Shown: positions 47,249 through 60,809, counted from the first letter of the stretch. The stretch: DNA of 64,000 nucleotides from Panopea generosa (GCA_029582155.1 CM055901.1:39484616-39548615); one strand, 5' to 3'. Program-made: numbers and translations. Notes: generated by a model from the letters alone, not told the origin.

Positions 47249-48026
47249 AGATGCCTAAGATGGGCCTAAGTCGCTCATCTTGTTTCACATGTCGCAGTGT
47301 TTTTTGTTTGGTCTAAGTCTATGAAGAACTTAATATGATTATAGATGAGAACAAGAGGACCTAAATCACTCTACTGTCAACAGAAACTACATGCAAAATA
47401 TCTAAGGTCTAGGCCTTAAACTTTCACAGAAAATGTTTTTTAAAATTTTACTTAAAATGTGCTTATAAGCCTTGTGGAGGGGGGGCATTTGTGGTTGAAT
47501 CACGCTGGTTCAAGAACTTGTCAGAGATCTTGTGGTTATGTTACCGCTGTGCAAGTTTGGTTAAGATTCAATGAAAAATAAAGGTGCTTTCGTGTCTAAA
47601 ACATTTTCCCATATAACTCTATGTAAAACAGTGGCCCCTGTGGCGGCCCCAAAATTGACCCATGGGACCCGACTTCAACAAATCTTTTAGGGAACCTCCA
47701 TGCAATACTACTTGTAAAATATCTAAGGTCTAGGCATTGAATTTTCAGAGAAACTGATTTTTTAAATTTTACTTAAAATGCAACAATAAAATGTATAAGC
47801 CCTGTGGCAGGGGTATTTGTAGCCAAATCACGCTGGTTCAAAAACTCGTCAGAGATTTTGTGGTTATATAACTGCTGTGCAAGTTTGGTTAAGATTCAAT
47901 GAAAAATAAAGGTGCTATCACGTCTAGAAGAAAAAGGTTAACAGACGGATGTATGGACGGACAGACGACGACAGACAATTTACCATGACATAAGCCCTCC
48001 TGGTCTTTGGCCAGTGGAGTTAAAAA
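47249..48026 (+). repeat. Dispersed family M/N-like element
   Basis: The element starts ACAAGATGCCTAAGATGGGC and has two internal units with AATATCTAAGGTCTAGGC and GTGCAAGTTTGGTTAAGATT. It ends GGACGGACAGACGACGACAG, then TGGTCTTTGGCCAGTGGAG and TTAAAAAT. The terminal hairpin is imperfect. Related in layout to families M and N but a distinct subfamily. Confidence 0.7.
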
Positions 48027-49439
48027 TGAGAATTATCTGTTTCCATGTTAAGTGAAACTCACCTTACTGGGTTCCAATGGATCCTTGCCCTTAGTTTCAA
48101 GCAGACTCCTTACATACTAATTTTGAAAAAATACTCATACAGCTGTATCAGATAATTCTGATCTTATGTATACATAGATACTTACTTTGAAATGGAGGGT
48201 TCATTTAACTCTTTTTTCCCCCCCACTAATTTTAAGTTAAATATTTACTTTAATACTACATGTATTATTGACTTTCTTAATGATAATTTTTTTTAATTGA
48301 CTATTCGCTATTTTATCCCTTTTAGGGTCCCTGCTGGCTATTTATTAATATTAAATACCCTTTAAAATTCTCGAGCTCAGCTGTTATGACTAAACAATAC
48401 TTCAGAGATGATTAAAATTATTCCTAAATATTACTCTTCATTTGAACAAACACGAAACCACTACTCATAGGAATCATTTATATGAAATATGATCAAATTT
48501 GGCGAGAAAGTTCTTTAAAAGAAGATTTTTAGAAAAGTCATATTTTAACCTCTTTGTGGGGCCACTCCTGAACTCTTATGGATATTAAATCCCCTTTAAA
48601 GGACCCAGTTTAAACTGTTATGACTAAACAATATTCCATACCTTGAGATAATTGAAATAACATGTTAAATAGGTAAGAAAAACAGAATTTTCTATGTAAT
48701 AATCAAAGTCCCATTATGGAACCCCAGTATACCTTAACCCCTTTATTTGAACAACTTTGAAACCCCCTTTCATAGTGGACATTTAAATCAAATATTAACA
48801 CATTTGGCTCATCAAATTTTGAGAAGAAGAATTTTATCTTTTTTGGCACCTGCCACCCTTATTTATTATATCAAACCTCTTTAATGGACCCTGTCTCAAC
48901 TGTAATGTCTAAGCAATGCTCCAGATATGAAGATAAATGAAATAATACCTAAAATAGATCAGAAAAACAGAATTATCCGTTTTCCCATAGTATTCCTATG
49001 TAAAAATCGAAGTCACCGTACTGGACCCAAATCAATCCTAGCCCCTATATTTGAACACATTTGAAACTCCTAGTACATGTAGTAGAAATCATTTATACCA
49101 TATCTGAACGAATCTGACGGTTCTTGAGAAGATTTTTAGATAAATTTCCCTATGGCATGTCCCCAGGGCAGGGCAAATTTTGATTCTAGGGTTATGGCTA
49201 AAACAAACTTGATAGAAACTCATTAGGTGATACTACATGCATAATATCAAAGCTCCAGGCCTTGCACTTTCGGAGAAAATTTCTGAAATTTAAAAAAAAA
49301 ACTTGAAAGAGCTTTGTGTAAGAATGCTTCACACAAAATAGTTTTTTTTGAAAAAAAAAAACACTCCAAGTTTTTTACAGTGTAGACAAAAACCATCATA
49401 TCAGTTTTGCAACTAGAGCAAAAACCACCTCATCAATTT
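48027..49439. repeat. Strongly diverged family N-like tandem units
   Basis: Motifs such as TCCCATAGTATTCCTATGTA, CAATATTCCATACCTTGAG, GAACAACTTTGAAACCCC and TTGAGAAGAAGA recur with about 300-bp spacing. The block is far more eroded than 18426-19700 or 50145-51488. No gene. Confidence 0.55.
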
Positions 49440-49620
49440 TGCAAGTAGGACAACGAGAGTAAAGCACACAAAATCGGGTCAACATAAAGACAACTGTTAA
49501 GTGTATTTTATTGTAACACAAAAGTAAGCATACAAAATCACTCATTACAGAGACAACTGCTATATGTATTTTATTGTTACATAAAGTAAAGAACACACAA
49601 GTAATCTGCATGGAGACATT
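49440..49620. repeat. Eroded outlying monomers of the 67-bp satellite
   Basis: Three degenerate units with GAGTAAAGCACACAAAATC (49457), AAGTAAGCATACAAAATCAC (49522) and AAGTAAAGAACACACAAG (49585), spaced 65 and 63 bp, each followed by an AGACAAC- or GGAGACAT-like segment and TTTTATTGTTAC. They sit about 1.9 kb from the main array. In several positions they agree with the PRKAA exon (AGTAAAGCATACAA) where the main array differs. Confidence 0.65.
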
Positions 49621-50144
49621 GTTGAACAGGGCTTTTAAAACCACCGGTACATACCATTAGCTGTTTGTTATCGAAAAGCAAAAAAAATTGTCCACTAAAT
49701 TACACAAATATGTCATCAACATAAACTCAATAATAATAAAATATTTGCCGGGCCCAATTGTTCAATCAGTAGAGTGACTGACTATCAATCCAGGGGTCCT
49801 CAGTCACAGTCTCAGTGATGATTGATATACAACATTGCGTCTCATTATCATTCATCTCTGACAGCTGATTCAAAAGGGAAAGATATGAGTTACTTGTTGA
49901 GATGGAATGTGCTCGTATATTCTTAGACAAGAACTCAAGAATGAATTTTGAAAAACACACTTAGAAATCATTGTTTGAAACCAAAATTTGCAAGCAAATA
50001 AGGACACCTAATAATATAGACGCATAAACTCACACATTTTTTTATATTGGGCATGGTGAACTAGATATCTATGGTTGAAATTTGAATTTTCAAGCTGAAG
50101 TCTAAGAATATTCTCAGGAATGGTTGTAACTCTTGATGACATAA
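49621..50144. other. Non-coding stretch with eroded element ends
   Basis: At 49626 CAGGGCTTTTAAAACC resembles the terminus of the 13759 element. At about 49748-49815 a tRNA-like GTTCAATCAGTAGAGTGACT segment may be a decayed SINE head. No gene. Confidence 0.35.
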
Positions 50145-51488
50145 CAAGAGGCCCAAGAGGATCTGAGGACACTCTACTGACTCATAGTGGCCATAGCACT
50201 TTTAAGAAATTTCACAATATTTACCCTCTTTTGGGGTCCTCTTAACAACTTATGGATAAATACCCCCACTACACAGTCCTATATTGAACAAAAACTTAAT
50301 TGCAATGAAAAGAAAATACTTTAAATTCCCATACCATTCATCTGTAAAACAAATATAGTCCCTGTACAGAACCCTTATACAACTCAGCCCCTTGATTTGT
50401 TAGAGCTTCAATCACCCACTCTTTGGGATTTGTGATGAACAGAAATGCTTGAGATTTTAAAAATAGTTTTTTTTGTACACATGGATGCGAAAATGAAAAA
50501 AATCAATTTTCCCTATAATATTCCTATGTAAAAGTAAAAGTCACATTACAGGGCCCCAGTATATCCCAGCCCCTTGATATGCAGAATCTTCAATCCTTGC
50601 TGATGTAAGGATAATTTATATCAAATATGAACTAGTTTGACTGAAAACTATTGAGAGGAAGCTTTATCAAAATTCCCAATTTTAACCTTATTGCCCAACC
50701 CACCCCTTTGCCCCTTATGGAAATTCAATCCTCTTTATTGAACAAAATCAGATTTATTGTTACTAGAAAATGCTTTAGATCTCAAATTGAACAACATATT
50801 TACACAAATGGAAGAAAAAAATGATAATTTTTCATTTTCCCATAGTATTCCTATGTAAAACTTAAAGACCTCTTACAGGGCCTCTATACATCCCAGTGCC
50901 CTTTGATTTGTACAAACTTAAAACTCTTAATCATTGGGATAATTTATTTCAAATATGAACAAATTTGACTGACCAGTTGTTAAGAATAAGATTTATGACA
51001 ATGGTAAATTTTAACCATTTTTTGCCCCCCACTCTGCCCCTTTCAGAAAGTCAATCCTTCATATTGAATGAAACCTTATTTTTATGACTAATAGATGCTT
51101 CAAAACTCAAAACGAATAAAAAAAAGTCATAAATGAATGAAAAAAAAGGAGAATTTTCCGTTTTCCAATAGTATTCCTATATAAAACTCAAAAACCCTTT
51201 ACAGGGCCCCTATAAATACAAGACCCTTGACTTGAACAAACTTTAAACCCCTAATACTCATTGGGATAATCTATATCAAATATGAACAAATAAGACTGGC
51301 TGGTTGTTGAGAAGAAGAATTTTGAAAAATTTCTATTTTGACCCTTTTTTTACCCATGCTGGCCCCTTATGCAAAGTTAATTATCCTTATTGAACCAAAT
51401 CTTATTTCCTATGACTAGATGATACTTCAGAACTCATATTAAATATTAATATTGCCTAAATGGATGAAAAAATGAGAATTTTCTATTT
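50145..51488 (+). repeat. Dispersed family N copy, truncated by the satellite
   Basis: Homologous to 18426-19700 over its length, with start ACAAGAGGCCCAAGAGGAT and the same unit order. It stops at ATGAGAATTTTCTATTTTTG, and the 67-bp satellite begins immediately. This implies that the array expanded into, or was joined to, this element. Confidence 0.8.
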
Positions 51489-54400
51489 TTGGATGTTACT
51501 TATTGTTACAGAGAGCAAAGCACACAATATCACTTCACATAGAGACAACTTGTGGTTGGATGTTAGTTATTGTTATGAATAGCAAAGAACACAATATCAC
51601 TTCACATAGAGACAACTTGTGGTTGGATGTTAGTTATTGTTATACAGAGCAAAGCACACAATATCACTTCCCATAGAGACAACTTGTGGTCAGATGTTCG
51701 TTTTTGTTATACAGAGTAAAGCACACAATATCACTTCACAAAGAGACAACTTGTGGTTGGATGTTAGTTATTGTTATACAGAGCAAAGCACACAATATCA
51801 CTTCACATAGAAACAACTTGTGGTCAGATGTTAGTTATTGTTATACAGAGCAAAGCACACAATATCACTTCAGATAGAGACAACTTGTGATCAGATGTTA
51901 GTTATTGTTATGCAGGGCAAAGCACACAATATCACTTCACGTAGAGAAAACTTGTGGCTGGATGTTAGTTATTGTTACAAAGAGCAAAGCCCACAATATC
52001 ACTTCCCATAGAGACAACTTGTGGTCAGATGTTAGTTATTGTTATACAGAGCAAAGCACACAATATCACTACACATAGAGACAACTTGTGGTCAAATGTT
52101 AGTTATTGTTATACAGAGCAAAGCACACAATATCACTTCACAAAGAGACAACTTCTGGTTGGATGTTAGTTATTGTTATACAAAGCAAAGCACACAATAT
52201 CAATTCACATTGACAACCTGTGGTTGAATGTTAGTCATTGTTACACAGAGCAAAGCACACAATATCACTTCACATAGAGACAATTTGTTGTCAGATGTTA
52301 GTTATTGTTATGCAGGGCAAAGCACACAATATCACTTCACATAGAAAAAACTTGTGGCTGGATGTTAGTTATTGTTACAGAGAGCAAAGCACACAATATC
52401 ACTTCCCATAGAGACAACTTTTGGTCAGATGTTAGTTATTGTTATACAGAGCAAAGCACACAATATCACTTCACAAAGAGACAACTTGTGGTTGGATGTT
52501 AGTTATTGTCATACAGAGCAAAGCACACAATATCAATTCACATAGACAACCTGTGGTTGGATGTTAGTCATTGTTACACAGAGCAAAGCACACAATATCA
52601 CTTTACATAGAGACAACTTGTGGTCAGATGTTAGCTATTGTTATACAGAGCAAAGCACACAATGTCACTTCACATAGAGACAATTTGTGGTTGGATGTAA
52701 GTCATTGTTATACAGAGCAAAGCACACAATATTCCTTTACACAGAGACAACTTGTGGTTGGATGTTAGTTATTGTTACAGAGAGCAAAGCACACAATATT
52801 CCTTCACACAGAGACAACTTGTGGATGGATGTTAGTTATTGTTACACAGAGCAAAGAACACAATATCACTTCACATAGAGACAACTTGTGGTTGGATGTT
52901 AGTTGTTGCTATACAGAGCAAAGCACACAATATCACTTCATATAGAGACAACTTGTAGTCAGATGTTAGTTATTGTTATACAGAGCAAAGCACACAATAT
53001 CACTTCACATAGAGACAACTTGTGGTCAGATGTTAGTTATTGTTATGCAGGGCAAAGCACACAATATCACTACACGTAAAGAAAACTTGTGGCTAGTTGT
53101 TAGTTATTGTTACAGAGAGCAAAGCACACAATATCACTTCACATAGAGACAATTTGTGGTCAGATGTTAGTTATTGTTATGCAGGGCAAAGCACACAATA
53201 TCACTTCACATAGAGAAAACTTGTGGCTGGATGTTAGTTATTGTTACAGAGAGCAAAGCACACAATATCACTTCACATAGAGACAACTTGTGGTCAGATG
53301 TTAGTTATTGTTATACAGAGCAAAGCACACAATATATCACTTCACATAGAGACAACTTGTGGTCAGATGTTAGTTATTGTTATACAGGGCAAAGCACACA
53401 ATATCACTTAACGTAGAGACAACTTGTCGCTGGATGTTAGTTATTGTTACAGAGAGCAAAGCACACAATATCACTTCCCATAGAGACAACTTGTGGTCAG
53501 ATGTTAGTTATTGTTTTACAGAGCTAAGCACACAATATCACTACACAAAGAGACAACTTGTGGTTGGATGTCAGTTATTGTTATACAGAGTAAAGCACAC
53601 AATATCAATTCACATAGAGACAACCTGTGGTTGGATGTTAGTCATTGTTACATAGAGCAAAGCACACAATATCACTTCACACAGAGACAACTTGTGGTTA
53701 AATGTTAGTTATTGTTACACAGAGCAAAGAACACAATATCACTTCACATAGAGACAACTTGTGGTTGGACGTTAGTTATTGTTATACAGAGCAAAGCACA
53801 CAATATCACTTCACATAGAGACAACTTGTGGTCAGATGTTAGTTATTGTTATACAGAGCAAAGCACACAATATCACTACACATACAGACAACTTGTGGTC
53901 AGATGTTAGTTATTGTTTTACAGAGCAAAGCACACAATATCACTTCACAAAGAGACAACTTCTGATTGGATGTTAGTTATTGTTATACAAAGCAAAGCAC
54001 ACAATATCAATTCACATTGACAACCTGTGGTTGGATGTTAGTCATTGTTACACAGAGCAAAGCACACAATATCACTTCACATAGAGACAATTTGTGGTCA
54101 GATGTTAGTTATTGTTATGCAGGGCAAAGCACACAATATCACTTCACATAGAGAAAACTTGTGGCTGGATGTTAGTTATTGTTACAGAGCGCAAAGCACA
54201 CAATATCACTTCCCATATAGACAACTTGTGGTCAGATGTTAGTTATTGTTATACACAGCAAAGCACACAATATCACTTCACAAAGAGACAACTTTGGTTG
54301 GATGTTAGTTATTGTTATACAGAGCAAAGCACACAATATCAATTCACATAGACAACCTGTGGTTGGATGTTAGTCATTGCTACACAGAGCAAAGCACACA

Positions 54401-57400
54401 ATATCACTTTACATAGAGACAACTTGTGGTCATATGTTAGATATTGTTATACAGAGCAAAGCACACAATGTCACTTCACATAGAGACAATTTGTGGTTGG
54501 ATGTAAGTCATTGTTATACAGAGCAAAGCACACAATATTCCTTCACACAGAGACAACTTGTGGTGGGATGTTAGTTATTGTTACAGAGAGCAAAGCACAC
54601 AATATCACTTCACACAGAGACAACTTGTGGTGGGATGTTAGTTATTGTTACAGAGAGCAAAGAACACAATATCCCTTCACATAGAGACAACTTGTGGTTG
54701 GATGTTAGTTATTGTTATACAGAGCACAGCACACAATATCACTTCACATAGAGACAACTTGTGGTCAGATGTTAGTTATTGTTATACAGAGCAAAGCACA
54801 CAATATCACTTCACATAGAGACAACTTGTGGTCAGATGTTAGTTATTGTTATACAGAGCAAAGCACACAATATCACTTCACAAAGAGACAACTTCTGGTT
54901 GGATGTTAGTTATTGTTATACAAAGCAAAGCACACAATATCAATTCACATTGACAACCTGTGGTTGGATGTTAGTCATTGTTACACAGAGCAAAGCACAC
55001 AATATCACTTCACATAGAGACAACTTGTGGTCAGATGTTAGTTATTGTTATACAGAGCAAAGCACAATATATCACTTGACATAGAGACAACCAGTGGTTG
55101 GATGTTAGTTATTGTTATACAGAGCAAAGCACACAATATCACTTCACATAGAGACAACTTGTGGTTGGATGTTAGTTATTGTTATACAGAGCAAAGCACA
55201 CAATATCACTTCACATAGAAACAACTTGTGGTCAGATGTTAGTTATTGTTATACAGAGCAAAGCACACAATATCACTTCACATAGAGACAACTTGTGGTC
55301 AGATGTTAGTTATTGTTATACAGAGCAAAGCACACAATATCACTTCACAAAGAGACAACTTCTGGTTGGATATTAGTTATTGTTATACAAAGCAAAGCAC
55401 ACAATATCAATTCACATTGACAACCTGTGGTTGGATGTTAGTCATTGTTACACAGAGCAAAGCACACAATATCACTTCACATAGGGACAACTTGTGGTCA
55501 GATGTTAGTTATTGTTATGCAGGGCAAAGCACACAATATCACTTCACGTAAAGAAAACTTGTGGCTGGATGTTAGTTATTGTTACAGAGAGCAAAGCACA
55601 CAATATCACTTCCCATAGAGACAACTTGTGGTCAGATGTTAGTTATTGTTATACAAAGCAAAGCACACAATATCACTTCACAAAGAGACAACTTGTGGTT
55701 GGACATTAGTTATTGTTATACAGAGCAAAGCACACAAAATCAATTAACATAGACAACCTGTGGTTGGATGTTAGTCATTGTTACACAGAGCAAAGTACAC
55801 AATATCACTTTACACAGAGACAACTTGTGGTCAGATGTTAGCTATTGTTATACAGAGCAAAGCACACAATATCACTTCACAAAGAGACAACTTGTGGTTG
55901 GATGTTAGTTATTGTTATACAGAGCAAAGCACACAATATCAATTCACATAGACAACCTGTGGTTGGATGTTAGTCATTGTTACACAGAGCAAAGCACACA
56001 ATATCACTTTACATAGAGACAACTTGTGGTCAGATGTTAGCTATTGTTATACAGGGCAAAGCACACAATATCACTTCACACAGAGACAACTTGTGGTTGG
56101 ATGTAAGTCATTGTTATACAGAGCAAAGCACACAATATCACTTTACATAGAGACAACTTGTGGTCAGATGTTAGCTATTGTTATACAGAGCAAAGCACAC
56201 AATATAACTTTACACAGAGACAACTTGTGGTTGGATGTAAGTCATTGTTATACAGAGCAAAGCACACAATATTCCTTCACACAGAGACAACTTGTGGTTG
56301 GATGTTAGTTATTGTTACAGAGAGCAAAGCACACAATATCACTTCACATAGAGACAACTTGTGGTCAGATGTTAGTTATTGTTATACAGAGCGAAGCACA
56401 CAATATATCACTTCACATAGAGACAACTTGTGGTCAGATGTTAGTTATTGTTATGCAGAGCAAAGCACACAATATCACTTCACGTAGAGAAAACTTGTGG
56501 TTGGATGTTAGTTATTGTTACAGAGAGCAAAGCACACAATATCACTTCACATAGACAACTTGTGGTTGGATGTTAGTTATTGTTACAGAGAGCAAAGCAC
56601 ACAATATCACTTCCCATAGAGACAACTTGTGGTCAGATGTTAGTTATTGTTATACAGAGCAAAGCCCACAATATCACTTCACATAGAGACAAATTGTGGT
56701 TGGAGGTTACTTATTGTTACATAGAGCAAAGCACACACTATCACTTCGCACAGAGACAACTTGTGGTTAGGTGTTAGTTATTGTTACACAGAGCAACACA
56801 CACAATATCCCTTCACATAGAGACAACTTGTGATTGGATGTTAGTTATTGTTACACAGAGCAAAGCACACAATATTCCTTCACACAGAGACTTGTGGTTG
56901 GATGTTAGTTATTGTTATACAGAGCAAAGCACACAATATCACTTCACATAGAGACAAATTGTGGTTGGATGTTAGTTATTGTTATACAGAGCAAAGCACA
57001 CAATGTCACTCCACACAGAGACAACTTGTGGTTGGATGCAAGTCATTGTTATACAGAGCAAAGCACACAATATTCCTTCACACAGAGACAACTTGTGGTT
57101 GGATGTTAGTTATTGTTACACAGAGCAAAGCACACAATATCACTTCACATAGACAACTTGTGGTTAGATGTTAGTTATTGTTACACAGAGCAAAGCACAC
57201 AGTATCACTTCACACAGAGACAACTTGTGGTTAGATGTTAGTTATTGTTACACAGAGCAAAGCACACAATATTCCTTTACATAGAGACAACTTGTGATTG
57301 GATGTTAGTTGTTGTTATACAGGGCAAAGCACACAATATCACTTCACATAGAAACAACTTGTGGTGAGATTTTAGTTATTGTTACACAGAGCAAAGCACA

Positions 57401-57760
57401 CAACATAGAGACAACTTGTGGTCAGATGTTAGTTATTGTTATACAGAGCAAAACCCACAATATCACTTCACATAGAGACAACTTGTGGTCAGATGTTAGT
57501 TATTGTTATACAGAGCAAAGCACACAATATATCACTTCACATAGAGACAACTTGTGGTCAGATGTTAGTTATTGTTATACAGAGCAAAGCACAATATATC
57601 ACTTGACATAGAGACAACCAGTGGTTGGATGTTAGTTATTGTTATACAGAGCAAAGCACACAATATCACTTCACATAGAGACAACTTGTGGTTGGATGTT
57701 AGTTATTGTTATACAGAGCAAAGCACACACTGTCACTTCATATATATACAACTTTTTAAT
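51489..57760. repeat. 67-bp satellite array, about 93 copies
   Basis: The monomer resembles GTTATTGTTATACAGAGCAA, then AGCACACAATATCACTTCAC, then ATAGAGACAACTTGTGGTTG, then GATGTTA. Some monomers are 63-64 bp (AGACAACC in place of AGAGACAACT). Because 67 is not a multiple of three, frames close every three monomers, giving many 65-codon frames of no significance. Higher-order repeats are visible: a variant block with ACTTCTGGTTGG or ACTTCTGATTGG recurs near 52150, 53958, 54890 and 55357. The last monomer runs into the PRKAA exon at 57770, and the exon itself looks like the next unit. Confidence 0.95.
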
Positions 57761-57769
57761 TTAACTTAC

Positions 57770-57839
57770 TGTTCCACAGAGTAAAGCATACAAGATCACT
57801 CCGCAACTCCAAACGTCTACTTCTGGTCCTGCATAAAGT
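57770..57839 (-). CDS. PRKAA: PRKAA (AMPK alpha) internal exon, kinase subdomain IX
   Basis: This 70-nt exon has a TTGATTCAG acceptor and a GTAAGT donor. It opens with the last base of a split codon and then encodes LYAGPEVDVWSCGVIL and YALLCGT, ending in phase 0. This is kinase subdomain IX with the invariant Asp of DVWSCG, as in AMPK alpha. The exon is the most 5' one seen: the activation loop and N-lobe exons must lie above 64000 or escaped notice. The 67-bp satellite begins directly beyond its splice donor, and the satellite monomer resembles the exon's 3' half. Confidence 0.95.
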
Positions 57840-57841
57840 CT

Positions 57842-58424
57842 GAATCAAACAAACATTTTCGCACTGATTAAATACTTTTCCCAGAGAAATCATACTCATA
57901 GAACAAATGTAGCAAAATTATTGATAGTTTTTATTTAAAACCATAAAGGCTCTAAAATTGCTTACCTGTGGCATAGGAGATTATCATACACTATAAAACT
58001 GTAGAATCTGGTAAATAAGCTTATGCGCTTATATCAATTTTAGTGACACTTTTAATGCACTTATTATTGGTAAGCGCTTACACTGAACTATGTGCTTATA
58101 TTTGATATGCGCTCATACATAGCCCTATGTGCCTATTTTTGACACCTTGAACAATGCTTGCCTCGGTCAAGAAAATGAAACTAAAATACTAGTACTAGTA
58201 CCGACATGTGTGGCCACCTACCTCCTTTTATTTTATAATTGATTTCACAAATATGAAATTGTTCAAAATGTAAACAATATAAACATCAATAAGTTCAACA
58301 TAGAATGCATGTTACAGTTTAAGTTAATGTATGCTATGGCTATTCTGCATTGTCTCTATGTTGCTCTATTTTGATCACGAAGAAGATTTCCATTTTAAAC
58401 GAGTTTTATCCATGGTTGATGCTC
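57842..58424. other. Intron sequence, no feature recognised
   Basis: AT-rich sequence upstream, in gene sense, of the exon at 57770-57839. TAAGCTTATGCGCTTATAT and similar GCGCTTA words recur near 58015-58110. No gene. Confidence 0.4.
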
Positions 58425-58915
58425 ACAGAATGGTCACAAACAAACTGTAATGTATAATAACTCGAGTAATATTCTAGCATCTAGTTTGTGTTTATAGTTG
58501 CTGCACACAGAATGATCATAAACAAACTGTTATGTATAACAACTTAAGCAATATACTAGCATCTAGTTTGTGTTTATAGTTGCCGCACACAGAATGATCA
58601 TAAACAAACTGTTATGTATAACAACTTGAGCAATATACTAGCATCTAGTTTGTGTTTATAGTTGCCACACACAGAATGATCATAAACAAACTGTTATGTA
58701 TAACAACTTGAGCAATATACTAGTATCTAGTTTGTGTTTATAGTTGCCGCACACAGAATGATCATAAACAAACTGTTATGTATAACAACTTGAGCAATAT
58801 ACTAGTATCTAGTTTGTGTTTATAGTTACCACACACAGAATGATCATAAACAAACTGTTATGTATAACAACTTGAGCAATATACTAGTATCTAATTTGTG
58901 TTTATAGTTGCTAAA
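58425..58915. repeat. 82-bp tandem array, 6 copies
   Basis: Units contain CACACAGAATGATCATAAAC, AAACTGTTATGTATAACAAC and CTAGTTTGTGTTTATAGTTG. CACACAG starts near 58504, 58586 and 58668, giving an 82-bp period. The first unit is the most diverged. No coding content. Confidence 0.9.
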
Positions 58916-58984
58916 AATTGTTCAAACAATATGATTATTGGAAAACGATTACACTTCAATAGATGTGAAATACTTGTATAACGA

Positions 58985-59960
58985 TACACACCCTAAACTG
59001 CTCATGTACCCAAACTGCACGCAAATGATGTGCACTTAGAGAGTGAACAAAGCCTGGAATGAGCGGGGACCTAGACAGTGAGCAAATGCTAACTTTTGAA
59101 TAATAAACATACTCCTGAACGCAAGAAATAGATTGAGACACACCCAGTGCACTCAGATGTGCAGTACTATATGCTACACACAGTTAGATAACTGATAACA
59201 AAACTATTCTTGCGCTACTGAGTGCACTCCTTCATTTGGATACAATCTTTTTTTTTGTTATAGGAGAGTTAAGTCAATAATTGAAATCAGATAAAAAAAC
59301 GAAATTTTATTTTCACATTATTATAAATATATTTTGGTGTAATTGCATTATAAAACTGTGAATTTAGTCATCAATTTTGCAATTATATCATAAATATCAA
59401 TATTTAACTAAAGACCTATTATGCCATTGCCGGCAATTAAGTGCTTAATGATGGATTCAAGGTCAATTCTTCTCGCAGTGGCATATTTAAACATGATTTG
59501 TTTTGCGCAACAAGAATTTAAATAATTTTATATATTATATAAATAACAATTTGAAAAGATCTAATATGAATTCACTATTTGCCTTGATATTGCGATATAA
59601 ATTAGTACACACAGAACATTTTATTTTATTTCAATTTATGTATATACAGCTCATCATCATACAAAATACAAATAATCAATGCATGCGTGAATCAAACAAA
59701 ACATACAACTGTTATATATTGCAATTAAAATGACAGTATACTCATTCACATCTTATTTAATTCAAATGGATTCAAATAATAGTACCAATTTATTGTAATT
59801 CCTGAATATAAAATGGGTCATTAGTGCAGTGGATGATAGAGTGTTGGCTTCTGATGCCAGAGGTTGCGAGTTATACCCTGGCTCTACCCGATGACCTCTC
59901 AAAACACAATTCAGTACCAGATCTAATAAAGGAATGCACTCGATAATGATGTGTGTAAGA
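58985..59960 (+). repeat. Family C element, copy 3, with tRNA-like segment
   Basis: The element starts with CACCCTAAACTGCTCATG, similar to the family A terminus CAGACCCTAAACC, so families A and C may share termini. It continues through GATAACTGATAACAAAACTA and CAATGCATGCGTGAATCAAA to a tRNA-like segment at about 59815-59890 (GTGCAGTGGATGATAGAGTG, then GAGGTTGCGAGTTATACCC). It lacks the Harbinger-like insertion found in copy 2. No ORF with recognisable function. Confidence 0.65.
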
Positions 59961-60174
59961 TCCAAGCTTACTTCACAGTCAAGCTAAAATAAATCAATAT
60001 AAACTAACTATATGTATATTAGGTCGAAAAAACACGAAATACACAGGAAATGAAGACTAGTAAACGTAAATTTCTACCTGAATTTTTGTCATTTTGTGAT
60101 TTGAGGTCATGATTTAATATTGACTAAAGATTCTTAGAAAAAAGTAACAGCTTTTAATCATGCGGAAGATGGAA

Positions 60175-60525
60175 ATAAACAAAACAGAACCTGTATTTAC
60201 TGAGATTATGTAAATATATTGTTTTCCTATAAAATAAACAAAACAGAACCTGTATTTACTGACATTATGTAAATATATTGTTTTCCTATAAAATAAACAA
60301 AACAGAACCTGTATTTACTGACATTATGTAAATATATTGTTTTCCTATAAAATAAACAAAACAAAACCTGTGTTTACTGACATTATGTAAAAAAACAGAA
60401 CCTGTGTTTACTGACATTATGTAAAAAAACAGAACCTGTATTTACTGAGATTATGTAAATATATTGTTTTCCTATAAAATAAACAAAACAGAACCTGTAT
60501 TTATTGAGATTATAATGGTAAATAT
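60175..60525. repeat. 59-bp tandem array, about 5 copies plus short variants
   Basis: Units contain AAACAGAACCTGTATTTACT, GACATTATGTAAATATATTG and TTTTCCTATAAAAT. Starts near 60183, 60242 and 60301 give a 59-bp period. Two 32-33-bp deletion units (AAAAAACAGAACCTGTGTTT) lie at 60380-60440. Confidence 0.9.
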
Positions 60526-60599
60526 ATTCTATACGCCAGACCACGTGCAATTTATCCAATATAAAAGCTGTGACAAGAGGCAAGAAGAAAGAAATGACA

Positions 60600-60800
60600 A
60601 CACTAATAATAATTATTATAATAATAATAATAAATAGTAATAATAATGATAATAATATTAGAATAATAATAATAAATAGTAATAATAATGATAATAATAA
60701 TAATAAAATTTAAAGAAAAATACCATAATAATAACATCATAATTATAATAATAACATAACATAACATAACATAACATAACATAAATAATGATAATAATAG
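60600..60800. repeat. AAT/GATAAT microsatellites and (AACAT)n
   Basis: Runs of AATAATAAT and GATAATAATA, then about seven copies of AACAT near 60750-60785. Confidence 0.9.
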
Positions 60801-60809
60801 TATTTAAAA

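Noticed and set aside
51686..57784. Dozens of frames of about 65 codons (ISLHIETTCGQMLVIV type)
   Set aside because: A 67-bp period closes each frame every three monomers, giving identical 65-codon lengths. No coding signal.
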